From NCBI GenBank assembly GCA_965263215.1, contig OZ253663.1:186001-250000 (forward strand): a stretch of DNA of 64,000 nt. Direction: 5' to 3'. Positions 27,701-36,343 of this stretch are shown here, one piece after another. The position numbers and the translations under genes were made by a program. Origin of the DNA: UBA1672 sp965263215. Its GTDB lineage: Bacteria; Pseudomonadota; Alphaproteobacteria; Micavibrionales; Micavibrionaceae. Within the stretch, counting starts at the first letter, position 1, and every line of letters begins with the position of its first letter. The notes under the pieces are model-generated. The model was not told the DNA's origin, searched no databases, and saw nothing but the letters and a program-made list of their open reading frames with translations.

Positions 27701-27845
27701 CCGCCGGCAAAAGTCCAATATTGTAGTATAAAATGGCAATAACACTCGCCAAGAACGTAAATCCAGAACTAAAGAACTCTCTCACCCGCGGCCATATGCC
27801 GGGGAGAATAGTATATTTTGCAAAACTGGTTGTTGTTATGGCCAT
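24753..27845 (-). CDS. DotA/TraY-like giant integral membrane protein, paralog 3
   Basis: The third and last of a tandem trio on this strand, 1,030 residues. It has a hydrophobic segment about 75-105 ending AEPVFAGA (signal-like), helices near 205-230 and 245-265, then an external region of about 450 residues. A C-terminal membrane block (about 780-1000) holds FVLYYVLPIMPFIYFFFAFSGWVK...LWALAHIKIDGEGLPGP, the pattern of DotA/TraY channel proteins of type IVB secretion and IncI conjugation. Shared landmarks with the other two are RFGIRHVVAEA, GTPFGRR, GWAGAALWYNKLAEING, HPLAMLSGLGKS and PNNIMRWMG. No other dot/icm gene lies nearby. The family call rests on pattern memory. Confidence 0.68.
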   Translation of the reverse strand: MAITTTSFAKYTILPGIWPRVREFFSSGFTFLASVIAILYYNIGLLPAGHAYLDSKNYGRFGIRHVVAEAGKQLVFSRKHIDQIVVYFTVLTGLVILALQFLLLLTSLLAEPVFAGANWFDAFPVSWSNYFTTTPVGPSQDIAFVVLDKVFGAMQFSGTGSTLGFFGSCVSDLGTPCEDIRGNVVFSPTAFPTPFHLALHQMLAFYSLGIAFISGAIIIYFIVTIIGETATSGTPFGRRLNKAWFIPRLIAFFALVAPITLGGGNNDGLNVAQLITLSVAKFGSNMATNAWIGFAYDQPIISLVEDSQLLGQGQLMLSLPNVPELGNLTQFMHLVRMCMYAEKIINGIDVFPYVVRAPSSDSTTVTLFGGGTAPYNTMGFGPNDAISYYSGPSAPIYFDEAWQFSRYQNVVLRFGHRNPPGPAAPAVVDPNDPPGEYDEWGYVEPTCGEIVFEVTTTDPFVIGPATAAGSPIDASIQDNYWLFIDQYLTWDEIFDDVPYCMIRALLPYDPINGCVNTPLPGTPGVEPGFTLPGGADVINIDFPLATNNTHWLTVDNARSSLEIANAINKATMTGQFLDWNTSTEAGVVANSIDELLLGAYDDPLYVNNLIMSPELRERGWAGAALWYNKLAEINGSYGSAMQNIPRPFKYPKVMEEIARQHMAEDKNTPFTARFNPRLGNGKLAELPRPGDQYIAAALYSAYEFWNSAAVQETTFTRRSNNAIIDGINMLLGTQGIFDIAENYGVHPLAMLSGLGKSMVDAAIRNLFIGVVGQGAGTTMDNFIGQLGGVAGSFMFRMGMIGMGIGFVLYYVLPIMPFIYFFFAFSGWVKSIFEAVLAMPLWALAHIKIDGEGLPGPWATNGYFLLFEIFLRPLLIIFGFVFSITIFASLVDTLHNSYHLLTFVAGGYDIEAEINQGGTAFRDISVFTSFTAGDTFNFMRGPVDELFYTVIYVIIVYMIGLSTFKMVDSIPNNIMRWMGVTVSTFHETAGDPASQLASKMYRGVNMTNAQIMGIMEKGSNAAIDQTLATGA

Positions 27846-27886
27846 CTATTTACTCGACTTAAACCCTTGTTCATCTTTGAATATTA

Positions 27887-30844
27887 CTATGCTTTAGTTG
27901 TTGGGGTGCTGTTAACACCTGCTTCCGCAAGACCGGAAATACCGCCACCCAGCTTACTTAACGTTTGCTGTGAACCAATAGACGCTCTGGATACAAGATT
28001 CTGTGCAGGGTCTTCTCTTTGGTCTCCAAACGTTGCAACTGACTGCCCCATCCATCTTAGGATGTTGTTAGGCATCGTATCCACAAGTTTGAATGAAGAC
28101 ATCCCGAGCATATAAACAACAATCGTGTATATGATCGTGAAGAAAAATTCATCAATAGAAGAGCGCATGTAAACAAGTACGTTTCTTGGTGTAGCAAGCT
28201 CCGATTCAAGGTCATAACCAGCGGCATTTTCAACAACGAGACTAAAGATATCGTTCAAAACACTCACCAGCGCAGAGAAGGTCGAAATACTTGCAAGCAT
28301 ACCGAACACAATCAAAATAGGCCGCAAGAAGACTTCAAAAATCAAAAAGTAACCATTAAGAGCCGCATTACCCGGCAAGCCATTCCCGTCAATTCTGATA
28401 TGTGCTAACGCCCATAGCGGAGCGCCAACCATAGCCTCAAAAATACCTTTCACCCAGCCGCCGACAGCGAAGAAGAAGTAAATAAAGGGCAAAAACGGAA
28501 CAACATAGAATAATATGAAACCTACGGTCAATCCAAGCATCGCCATGGTAATAAAGAAGCTAGCCATAAGATTGGCAAACTGCTTCCCTGATTTACTGCC
28601 CGTTCCAGCACCGCCACCAACAGCAATAATGGACAGTCCCAGAGATCTGATTGACGATTCTACAAGCGATTTACCAACACCAGATAGCATCGCAAGTGGA
28701 TGCGTCCTGTTTGCTTGGTTATCGCGCATATTATAAAGTCCCGTTAGACCAAAGAATTGTTTAAAGAAAGCAATAATCGGGTTCGGTCCCGCAGCCCGCA
28801 CCTGCTCTACACCTGATGCGTTTTCCCAGTCCTTCAGAGCGGTGTGCAGGACTTTCGCATATTCTTCACCATGCGCTTTATCAAGCAGCAACCCGATACT
28901 ATCAATACCGGCAGCCGAAGGATCAAAACGCACATCGGGCGACACGGTATTATCGTATTTGGCCTTAATTCTTGCCACTTGTTCCATAATCGCTGGATAA
29001 GCAGACACACTTGGCGATGCAAAAACAGCAACATTCAGCTGACCGTTAACCTGTGCAATCCGGTTATACCATATGCCTGCAGCAGCCCAACCACGCCCGT
29101 ATAAATCATCCGCAGCGGCGTTTGTAACACCGCCTGTGAAACCGCCCCAAATACCATTCGCGACAGCCTGAGCAACAGCAGTGCTTACAACGGCCTCCAT
29201 AGTCGCCTGTGCGTTATCATTGATATTTTGAACATAAATAGGATCCAACGGAATCGCATGATCCTGATCTGAACCTGCATATAATAATGGCACCGTCAAC
29301 AAGGTCGCCGGAGGCGAGATAGGTAAGCCATTGACCCCCCTATCCGCAATGAATCGATACCTGTGATTAAGGGCAGGCGAAAATGCCGGGAAACCCGGGC
29401 CACCCGCAACACCATTCCAGGCCGTATCATGCCACAGATCTCTTGCTAAACGGAAATATGCTGACTGTATTGTCTCAACATAATCAAGCTGTAAACCCAG
29501 ATCACTACCATCTGTGAATGGTAAAGTTACTTCACCACAGACAGGACTAACCCCGCTTTGGCTGTCACCGTATTTATCTTCATCTTTAATACCAAAACGT
29601 ATGCGCATTGTTCTAACATTATCTGTGTACGCACCCTTAACACCTGCATATGTCGTCCCTGTCAATATCATGATCGAATTGTTCGGTATCTTTTGGTCTT
29701 CCATTAAAAGATAAGCTTGTACTTGCTCATCAACGGTCAATGGTCCGGGCGCAGGATTTCCTGCATTCGCAGCCGCATCTATTTTTGCCTTTTGCGTGTA
29801 AAAGTCATGAACATACTTACATGTTCTCGCAACGAACATAAACTGCGTCAGATCATAAAGTTCCGGCACGTTTGGTACAGAGACCATTTGCTGCCCTGCT
29901 CCAAAATAACTTGCTGCCAAAGTGTCATTAAAGTAACGCCACCCATTCGATGCAAAGGCTGATCCATATTTTGCAGAGAATAAAACAATATATTGTGAAG
30001 AGTTTAAACCAATAGTCAAAGGAACCAACAAGCCGAACGCAATAACGATACGAAGCGGAGCCCATGTTTTATTAAATCGTCGGCCAAACGGTGTACCACT
30101 TTGTGCAGTTTCACCAAGAATGGTCGCAACAAAATATGATGTAATGATGACGGCAATAACAAGAAGTGCCGTACTGTATATTGCAAATAATTGGTGCAAA
30201 CCATCATGATAAGGAAACGGGAACACCAAGTATGCATTAGGTGCCAAAGGCCCTAATTGGTCGGCTTCAACCGGCGTAATGTTCGTAAACAGAGCCGTAT
30301 TTATTCCTGACAAAGCAATGTTTGTCGTTCCTCTACACGGTGTTGCGATACCGATACAAGATTCAAAAAACCCTGTGTTCGCAATACTCGGGTGGGGCAC
30401 ACCAAACACCATATCGAGCATCATAAAAGCAATATCATGCGTTCTATAACCAACATTCGTAACCGTAAAAAACCCGTTCCAGTTTGTTGGCAGAGCATAT
30501 ACGGGCTGCAGTACGAATAGAGACGCAATCGCGAAGAACTGTATAACAAATATAACCAAGCCCGCGAGCACGGCGATAAACAATACAAGCTGATCTATGT
30601 TTTTAAAACTTAACTCAATATTGCCGGCAGCTTGCGCAATAACATGACGAATACCGTATTTGCCGATATTACTTTGCAAAAGGTAGGGGTGGTTCTTAGG
30701 CAAAAGCCCAACCATTTGATAAACAGCTGCTATGAAAAAGGGAATATAACCAAAACCGCCAAAGAGCAAAGTGCGAACACGAGGCATAACCTCAGGCATC
30801 GCAGTATATCTAAATACACCCTTTGTAATCGAATATCCTGACAT
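27887..30844 (-). CDS. DotA/TraY-like giant integral membrane protein, paralog 2
   Basis: The middle gene of the trio, 985 residues, starting 65 bases after paralog 1 and ending 41 before paralog 3, so very likely one transcript. The domain order is the same. The N-terminal block has KYGIRHVIAQAAG, the first strong helix ends at VYALPTN, GETAQSGTPFGRRF precedes further helices, and the large external region differs most from its sisters. The C-terminal block has PFLPFIYFFFAVGGWVKGIFEAMV followed by PLWALAHIRIDGNGLPG, then DEFFFTIIYTIVVYMLG and PNNILRWMG. The external cysteines (ESCIGIATPC) resemble the pair in paralog 3 and may form a disulfide. Confidence 0.68.
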   Translation of the reverse strand: MSGYSITKGVFRYTAMPEVMPRVRTLLFGGFGYIPFFIAAVYQMVGLLPKNHPYLLQSNIGKYGIRHVIAQAAGNIELSFKNIDQLVLFIAVLAGLVIFVIQFFAIASLFVLQPVYALPTNWNGFFTVTNVGYRTHDIAFMMLDMVFGVPHPSIANTGFFESCIGIATPCRGTTNIALSGINTALFTNITPVEADQLGPLAPNAYLVFPFPYHDGLHQLFAIYSTALLVIAVIITSYFVATILGETAQSGTPFGRRFNKTWAPLRIVIAFGLLVPLTIGLNSSQYIVLFSAKYGSAFASNGWRYFNDTLAASYFGAGQQMVSVPNVPELYDLTQFMFVARTCKYVHDFYTQKAKIDAAANAGNPAPGPLTVDEQVQAYLLMEDQKIPNNSIMILTGTTYAGVKGAYTDNVRTMRIRFGIKDEDKYGDSQSGVSPVCGEVTLPFTDGSDLGLQLDYVETIQSAYFRLARDLWHDTAWNGVAGGPGFPAFSPALNHRYRFIADRGVNGLPISPPATLLTVPLLYAGSDQDHAIPLDPIYVQNINDNAQATMEAVVSTAVAQAVANGIWGGFTGGVTNAAADDLYGRGWAAAGIWYNRIAQVNGQLNVAVFASPSVSAYPAIMEQVARIKAKYDNTVSPDVRFDPSAAGIDSIGLLLDKAHGEEYAKVLHTALKDWENASGVEQVRAAGPNPIIAFFKQFFGLTGLYNMRDNQANRTHPLAMLSGVGKSLVESSIRSLGLSIIAVGGGAGTGSKSGKQFANLMASFFITMAMLGLTVGFILFYVVPFLPFIYFFFAVGGWVKGIFEAMVGAPLWALAHIRIDGNGLPGNAALNGYFLIFEVFLRPILIVFGMLASISTFSALVSVLNDIFSLVVENAAGYDLESELATPRNVLVYMRSSIDEFFFTIIYTIVVYMLGMSSFKLVDTMPNNILRWMGQSVATFGDQREDPAQNLVSRASIGSQQTLSKLGGGISGLAEAGVNSTPTTKA

Positions 30845-30909
30845 TTACTATTCTCTCTTTCCTAACGTTTTATACTCAAAGTGCGCTTACGTTAAGGCTA
30901 AACAAGCCT

Positions 30910-33900
30910 CTACGTAGTCGGCCCAGTCCCACCGCCTGGCGCAGGTGGCGGACCATCAGTAAATTTCTTAATTTGATTTCCCAGAACGCCGCCAACGCCT
31001 TTGGAAGTACCAACGATTGCACTGGAGGCTTGGTTACCAATCGTCATACCACCAGATGTTGCATAACGACTAATACTTTCAACTTGGTCTTGGTCAATAT
31101 CACCATATGAAGACACACCAGCACCCGCCCAACGCAGAATGTTGTCCGGAATCTTATCGATCAATTTGAACGAAGCAAGCGCCAACATGTAACAAACAAT
31201 GGTGTAAATAACCGTAAAGAAGAACTCGTCGACAAGTGAACGCTGGTTCGATACATCCATAAACGTCACAGGTTCATTGATAATATCATCAATCTCTGTA
31301 AAACCGGCCGCATTCGTTACCACAAGATCCCATACCAAATCTAATATGCGCACTTGCGTTGAGAATATGAGAATTGCCGCAATCAAACCAAAAACAGTTA
31401 AAATAGGCCTGATAAATATCTCTAATACCAAAAAGTAACCATTGGAAGCCGCGTCGCCCGGCAGACCATCGCCATCGATACGCAAGTGTGCAAGTGCCCA
31501 TAAAGGTGCGCCCAACATAGCTTCGAATATCGCCTTCACCCATGATGCAACCGCAAAATAGAAGTATAAAAATGGTAAGAACGGTAAGACATAGAACAGT
31601 ACAAATCCGGCGGTCAAACCCAAGAATGCTGTGGAGTAAAATACCTTATTGGCCGCTTCCGCAATACCGGCAACCGTACTGTATTTTCCGAGTGCCCGTA
31701 ACAGACCACCCATGAAAGTAGAAACTGTAGCAGATGCCATGTTGAAAATAGCGGAATTAACAAGCCCCTTACCTACCGCAATTAAGCGGACTAACGGGTG
31801 CATATATCTGTTCGCACCACGAATGTTCGCAAGTCCCGTTGTACCCATAAGCAGGTGAATCGCGTTTTTGAACATATTTCCCTCTGAAATATTATCAAGG
31901 GCGTTGGTGTCTTTACCTTCATTCAACGAATTCCAATATCTGAAAACCTTATATAAAGGTAGGGCAACATTAGTTAACTCCGCAGGTGTCAAACCGATTT
32001 TAAATTCTTTAGGCGGTGAATTAGCAGACTCAGCCTGAACAGACGGATTGAAAATTTCCAACGGATCAGAATCCACGTTATTTTGCTGCCTAAACTTTCG
32101 TACTTCTTCCATCACAAGCGGGTATTTATCCATGAAAGGTACGCCGCGAACGCCGTCCATCCACCCACCATTAATTTCTGCCAACTTATTGTACCAAATT
32201 CCTGCGCCGCCCCATCCTCTATTTTGGATAGAAGCATCGAAAAAGATATAAATACCATTGGCCACATAGGCATCCCATGCCTCTACAATTTCAGTCCTAA
32301 GCAAAACTGTCTGACGCGCAACAAAGTCCGTGCGCCACGTACTGTCCATCGCATTCGTTAAACATTCGGCTGGTGTAGCAAAAAAGCCGGCCGTACCGCC
32401 ACCGACAGCCGCGAGATTACCACCACTAACCTCATTACCATTACACACTGCTGACAACCTGATATTATCTTTTTCGATTGCCTTTTCTACAAGCGTTCTG
32501 CCCACTTGTCGTAACTCTTCTGCATTGAACCAAAGGTCTAAAACAAGATCGAAGTAGAATTGCTGCATTTGGTCCGCGCCACCGCGCCCAGCACCACCAC
32601 CACCAGGATCAGTCAAATCGGAAACCGGTATTCTAATATCGCCACACAAAGGCTTCACATAGCCGGTTTGCTGATTATACACTGGCGTACTCGCAGAACC
32701 GTTCACAACTTTAAATTCTCCGAAACGGATAATAATATCACTACCGTAATAGAACCCAAGACCATCAATAGGGTTTGCAGCATTACCACCGTAATATGGA
32801 TTAGCAGTACGGTTTTCTATATGTTCGCGTGTTTCAGGATTCCCCCAAACACCCAGCGTAGGCGGCGTAGGCGCCCCCATAGTACCGCCGGCCAAGCCCG
32901 CAGTTCTGTTCTTAATAAAGAAAGGCTGAATTTGGAATGTCCACTGATCCGGCGGATTTTCGGGCGCGTAATTCGAATTAATCTCTGGATATGGTGCACC
33001 ATTACCACGTGTGGCATTCGGCAATAAACCACTCGGTTGACCACCATTTATCCTGTGATAAGCATAAGCGCACGCATGAACCAGCGTCATAGCTTCTACT
33101 ATCGGTGATAAATCAGGTGCTTCCGGAAGGGCTAGATGTGAATATCTTTCCCCCAAAGGAACACCGCCATTAGGCGCGCCAGAAAACATAGAGTGCGCCG
33201 TAATCGCATCATTATATTCCGACCAACCGTTTGTCGCCAAACCAGATCCATACTTGGCCGTGTAAAGGATAATGTATTGACCTGAATTCAATCCGTATTG
33301 TATCGGCATCAACATACCAATCGCCACAACAAGACGAACGGGAACCCAAACATTTTGGAAGCGCTGTCCAAATGGCGTACCCGTAACCGCAGTTTCAACG
33401 ATAATGACAACGATGAAATATAGGAAAATCAAAACCGCAATTAAAAGAAGCCCCGTCGAGTAAAATTGGAAAAGGCCATGTAACGCATCGTGATAAGGCA
33501 ACGGCATAGCAAAAAGCGCGGCATAATCAGTACAAAGACCAGGAGCAGATGTAGAACAATAAATTCCAGGAACACCAAAAACCTGATCAAGAAGATTAAA
33601 GGCAATATCAAATTCGGGATTTGTTGTATCAAACCATGACGCCGCCAGTGCGGGAGAGCCGATAAGGGCATACGCAAACAACACCGCCTGAACAACAAAA
33701 ATAACCAATCCGGCCAATAATGCGAAGAATATAATGAACTGATCTATGTTTTTGGTAGAAAACTTTAAATTACTTGCAGCCTCGGCAACAACATGACGAA
33801 TACCAAATCGACCGATATTTTCTGCCTGTAAATAAGGATGGTTTATGGGGATCAAACGTACAATGCTGTATACCTGAGCCATAAGATACGATATGTACCC

Positions 33901-33990
33901 GAACCCGGATGTAAACAACCCCTTTAAACGTGGAACTATGCGCGGCATAGTCGCATATGCAATTACTTCTCTTGCCTTAATGTCTTGCAC
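30910..33990 (-). CDS. DotA/TraY-like giant integral membrane protein, paralog 1
   Basis: The first gene of the trio, 1,026 residues, 172 bases downstream of ettA on the same strand. Landmarks are RFGIRHVVAEA near residue 43, a signal-like helix about 70-95 ending PALAAS, and ETAVTGTPFGQRF. The external domain of about 500 residues has GWGGAGIWYNKLAEING. The C-terminal block has PFLPFLYFYFAVASWVK, PLWALAHLRIDGDGLPG and DEFFFTVIYTIVCYML. It ends in a Pro/Gly-rich tail. It lacks the early CxxxxxxC pair seen in paralogs 2 and 3 in that form. The likely role is a polytopic channel or platform in the inner membrane. Substrate and partners are unknown. Confidence 0.68.
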   Translation of the reverse strand: MQDIKAREVIAYATMPRIVPRLKGLFTSGFGYISYLMAQVYSIVRLIPINHPYLQAENIGRFGIRHVVAEAASNLKFSTKNIDQFIIFFALLAGLVIFVVQAVLFAYALIGSPALAASWFDTTNPEFDIAFNLLDQVFGVPGIYCSTSAPGLCTDYAALFAMPLPYHDALHGLFQFYSTGLLLIAVLIFLYFIVVIIVETAVTGTPFGQRFQNVWVPVRLVVAIGMLMPIQYGLNSGQYIILYTAKYGSGLATNGWSEYNDAITAHSMFSGAPNGGVPLGERYSHLALPEAPDLSPIVEAMTLVHACAYAYHRINGGQPSGLLPNATRGNGAPYPEINSNYAPENPPDQWTFQIQPFFIKNRTAGLAGGTMGAPTPPTLGVWGNPETREHIENRTANPYYGGNAANPIDGLGFYYGSDIIIRFGEFKVVNGSASTPVYNQQTGYVKPLCGDIRIPVSDLTDPGGGGAGRGGADQMQQFYFDLVLDLWFNAEELRQVGRTLVEKAIEKDNIRLSAVCNGNEVSGGNLAAVGGGTAGFFATPAECLTNAMDSTWRTDFVARQTVLLRTEIVEAWDAYVANGIYIFFDASIQNRGWGGAGIWYNKLAEINGGWMDGVRGVPFMDKYPLVMEEVRKFRQQNNVDSDPLEIFNPSVQAESANSPPKEFKIGLTPAELTNVALPLYKVFRYWNSLNEGKDTNALDNISEGNMFKNAIHLLMGTTGLANIRGANRYMHPLVRLIAVGKGLVNSAIFNMASATVSTFMGGLLRALGKYSTVAGIAEAANKVFYSTAFLGLTAGFVLFYVLPFLPFLYFYFAVASWVKAIFEAMLGAPLWALAHLRIDGDGLPGDAASNGYFLVLEIFIRPILTVFGLIAAILIFSTQVRILDLVWDLVVTNAAGFTEIDDIINEPVTFMDVSNQRSLVDEFFFTVIYTIVCYMLALASFKLIDKIPDNILRWAGAGVSSYGDIDQDQVESISRYATSGGMTIGNQASSAIVGTSKGVGGVLGNQIKKFTDGPPPAPGGGTGPTT

Positions 33991-34162
33991 GATAACTCAC
34001 TCACCATCTCTAAAAAACATAAAACATCTATTAAGTCGCAAATTCAGCGAATTTTAGATAATTACGATATATATTAACACCATTCAGGCGTAAAAGGCGA
34101 GTTTTATGTCATCTTTTTGGCAAATTTCTTTTACAGAATACGCAAACAGGCACGTACAACCC

Positions 34163-35842
34163 CTAGCCAGCCTTGCGCAAAGGCCTGTATTTAATACGTT
34201 TCGGCGTATCTGCATCATGCCCCATGCGCTTACGGTAGTCTGCCTCATAATCTTCGTAATTCCCCTCAAACCACGTAACCTGCGAATCACCTTCGAACGC
34301 TAAAATGTGCGTCGCAAGGCGATCCAGGAACCATCTGTCGTGTGAAATCACCACTGCGCAGCCCGGATAGCGCTCCAGAGCCTCCTCTAGCGCTGCCAGA
34401 GTTTCCGTATCCAAATCGTTGGTTGGCTCATCAAGGAGGATCACATTCGCTTCATTGCGGAGCATTTTCGCCAAATGAACCCTATTTCGCTGTCCGCCCG
34501 ATAAATCGCCGACTTTCTTTTGCTGATCAGGGCCGCGGAAGTTAAAGGCAGACACGTACGCCCTGCTCTGCATTTCTACTTTCCCAAGCTTGATAATATC
34601 CGTACCGCCGGAAATTTCTTCCCAGACGTTATTATCTGCACCAAGACTGTTACGGCTTTGATCGACATAGCCAAGCTTCACTGTGTCGCCCACCTTGAAC
34701 GTACCTTCATCAGGCTGCTCATCACCTGTGATCATTTTGAACAGAGTTGATTTACCCGCACCGTTCGGGCCGATCACGCCAACAATACCACCGGGTGGCA
34801 GGCTGAACGATAAATCTTCAATCAATAATTTGTCGCCAAACCCTTTACGGATGTTATTGGCCTCAATCACCAAATCACCCAAACGTGGCGGTGACGGGAT
34901 AACAATCTGTGCATCGCGCATATCGCTCTTTTGGCTCTCGGCCAGCAATTCCTCATACGCATTAATACGCGCCTTAGACTTAGAGCGACGGGCTGAGGGG
35001 CTCTTACCCATCCACTCCATCTCACGCGCCAATGTTTTCTGGCGGGTGTTTTCTTCACGCTCTTCCTGCTTCATGCGTTTGGCCTTGGCATCAAGATAGG
35101 CCGTGTAATTGCCCTCATAGGGAATACCGCTTCCACGGTCGACTTCCAGAATCCAGCCCGTCACATTATCAAGGAAATAACGATCGTGCGTCACCATCAC
35201 AACGGCGCCCGCATATTCGCTCAAAAATCTTTGCAACCACGCAACACTTTCCGCATCAAGGTGGTTGGTCGGTTCATCGAGCAATAAAAGGTCAGGCTTT
35301 TCGAGCAATAATCTGCAAAGCGCAACGCGTCGTTTCTCACCACCCGATAGGTTCGTCACAGGCGAATCCGCAGGTGGACAGCGCAGTGCGTCCATCGCAA
35401 TTTCAATCGTGCGGTCTAATTCCCAGCCATCCACGGCGTCTATTTTTTCTTGTAAGTCCCCCATCTCCTCGGAGAGTTTATCGAAATCCGCATCCGGTTC
35501 GGCCATTTCCATACCAATCGCGTTAAAGCGATCCACCATGGCCTTAACATCCGCGAGTGCTTCCATCACGTTTTCACCAACGGTTTTACTCTCATCTAAT
35601 TGGGGCTCTTGCTCCAGATAGCCGACGCGCGCGCCTTCCGCGCTCCATGCCTCACCCAAGAAATCTTTATCAACACCCGCCATAATCCGCAAAAGTGTAG
35701 ACTTACCCGCACCATTAGGGCCAAGCACACCAATTTTCGCACCGGGGAAAAAGCTCAAAGTTACATTCTCCAGAACCTTCTTGCCGTTGCCGTATGCCTT
35801 GCTCAGGCCGTTCATCACATAAACATATTGATAAGATGCCAT
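34163..35842 (-). CDS. ettA: Energy-dependent translational throttle protein EttA (ABC-F)
   Basis: A ribosome-associated ABC-F ATPase of 559 residues that gates the first elongation cycle according to ATP/ADP. It has two ABC domains with Walker A GPNGAGKST in both halves, signatures LSGGEKRRVALCRLLL and LSGGQRNRVHLAKML, and Walker B LLLDEPTNHLD and ILLDEPTNDLD. The linker with EMEWMGKSPSARRSKSKARI between them is characteristic of EttA. No membrane domain is present. Confidence 0.95.
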   Translation of the reverse strand: MASYQYVYVMNGLSKAYGNGKKVLENVTLSFFPGAKIGVLGPNGAGKSTLLRIMAGVDKDFLGEAWSAEGARVGYLEQEPQLDESKTVGENVMEALADVKAMVDRFNAIGMEMAEPDADFDKLSEEMGDLQEKIDAVDGWELDRTIEIAMDALRCPPADSPVTNLSGGEKRRVALCRLLLEKPDLLLLDEPTNHLDAESVAWLQRFLSEYAGAVVMVTHDRYFLDNVTGWILEVDRGSGIPYEGNYTAYLDAKAKRMKQEEREENTRQKTLAREMEWMGKSPSARRSKSKARINAYEELLAESQKSDMRDAQIVIPSPPRLGDLVIEANNIRKGFGDKLLIEDLSFSLPPGGIVGVIGPNGAGKSTLFKMITGDEQPDEGTFKVGDTVKLGYVDQSRNSLGADNNVWEEISGGTDIIKLGKVEMQSRAYVSAFNFRGPDQQKKVGDLSGGQRNRVHLAKMLRNEANVILLDEPTNDLDTETLAALEEALERYPGCAVVISHDRWFLDRLATHILAFEGDSQVTWFEGNYEDYEADYRKRMGHDADTPKRIKYRPLRKAG

Positions 35843-35969
35843 TTCTTTGTGCTTTCCTTTATTTGTGCGCTGTTAATGCCTTACTTTTGGCGCATAAGTG
35901 ATAAACTGTCAATGATTGCCTGCCGCGATTAGGTCACCTTATGATATGATTAATTATTAAGAGATATGA

Positions 35970-36203
35970 ATGAATATGAGCGATTTAGATAAAACACCAA
36001 CGACAAAGCCAAAATGTGATCCGCTGACGCGAGTTTTAAAACGGTTTATTCTGATTGTTGTCTGTGTTCCTGCTTTTATTGGAGCATGGATTTATGTCAG
36101 TCCACAAAGTTTTGAAATCATGTTAGTGAGTGCATCAAAATTTATTCATTATGAAATTTTACAAAAAAATTCCGATGGTGACGCAGGTCTTGTAGTGCGT
36201 TAA
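35970..36203 (+). CDS. Small membrane protein, probably frameshifted
   Basis: A 77-residue ORF with one hydrophobic segment (about 27-46) after a basic stretch (RVLKRF). The ribosome site is weak and an ATG at 35976 is an alternative start. No family is recognised. Immediately past its stop, the +1 frame continues 33 coding-like codons to 36300, so the ORF is probably the front part of a protein of about 110 residues interrupted by a one-base shift. It is isolated, between divergent ettA and the convergent DUF3137 gene. Confidence 0.45.
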   Translation: MNMSDLDKTPTTKPKCDPLTRVLKRFILIVVCVPAFIGAWIYVSPQSFEIMLVSASKFIHYEILQKNSDGDAGLVVR

Positions 36204-36300
36204 AGTTCTCAAACATGAAGAACGAATTGAATATTTTTTAACCTTATCTGACGAAGAATTAAAAAAGCAGATGTTTGCCAGAACAATTTCAAAGATTTAA
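36202..36300 (+). pseudogene. Frameshifted C-terminal continuation of the 35970 ORF
   Basis: In the frame one base off, the codons from 36202 read KVLKHEERIEYFLTLSDEEL and end with QMFARTISKI before a TAA at 36298. The composition is that of a charged amphipathic helix, with no internal stop and no own start codon or ribosome site. A single-base indel near 36193-36201 would join it to the 77-residue ORF. Confidence 0.45.
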
Positions 36301-36343
36301 GGAGACAGGCGATTACAGAGAAAGCTAATGTACAAAACACCAA

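Noticed and set aside
24753..33990. Trio explained as an assembly duplication
   Set aside because: The three proteins are diverged throughout and differ in length and in their external domains, so they are real paralogs.
34040..34054. AAATTC-AGC-GAATTT dyad upstream of the DotA-like genes as an operator
   Set aside because: It is only 6 bp per arm and AT-rich, so it is expected by chance in this spacer. Noted as weak only.
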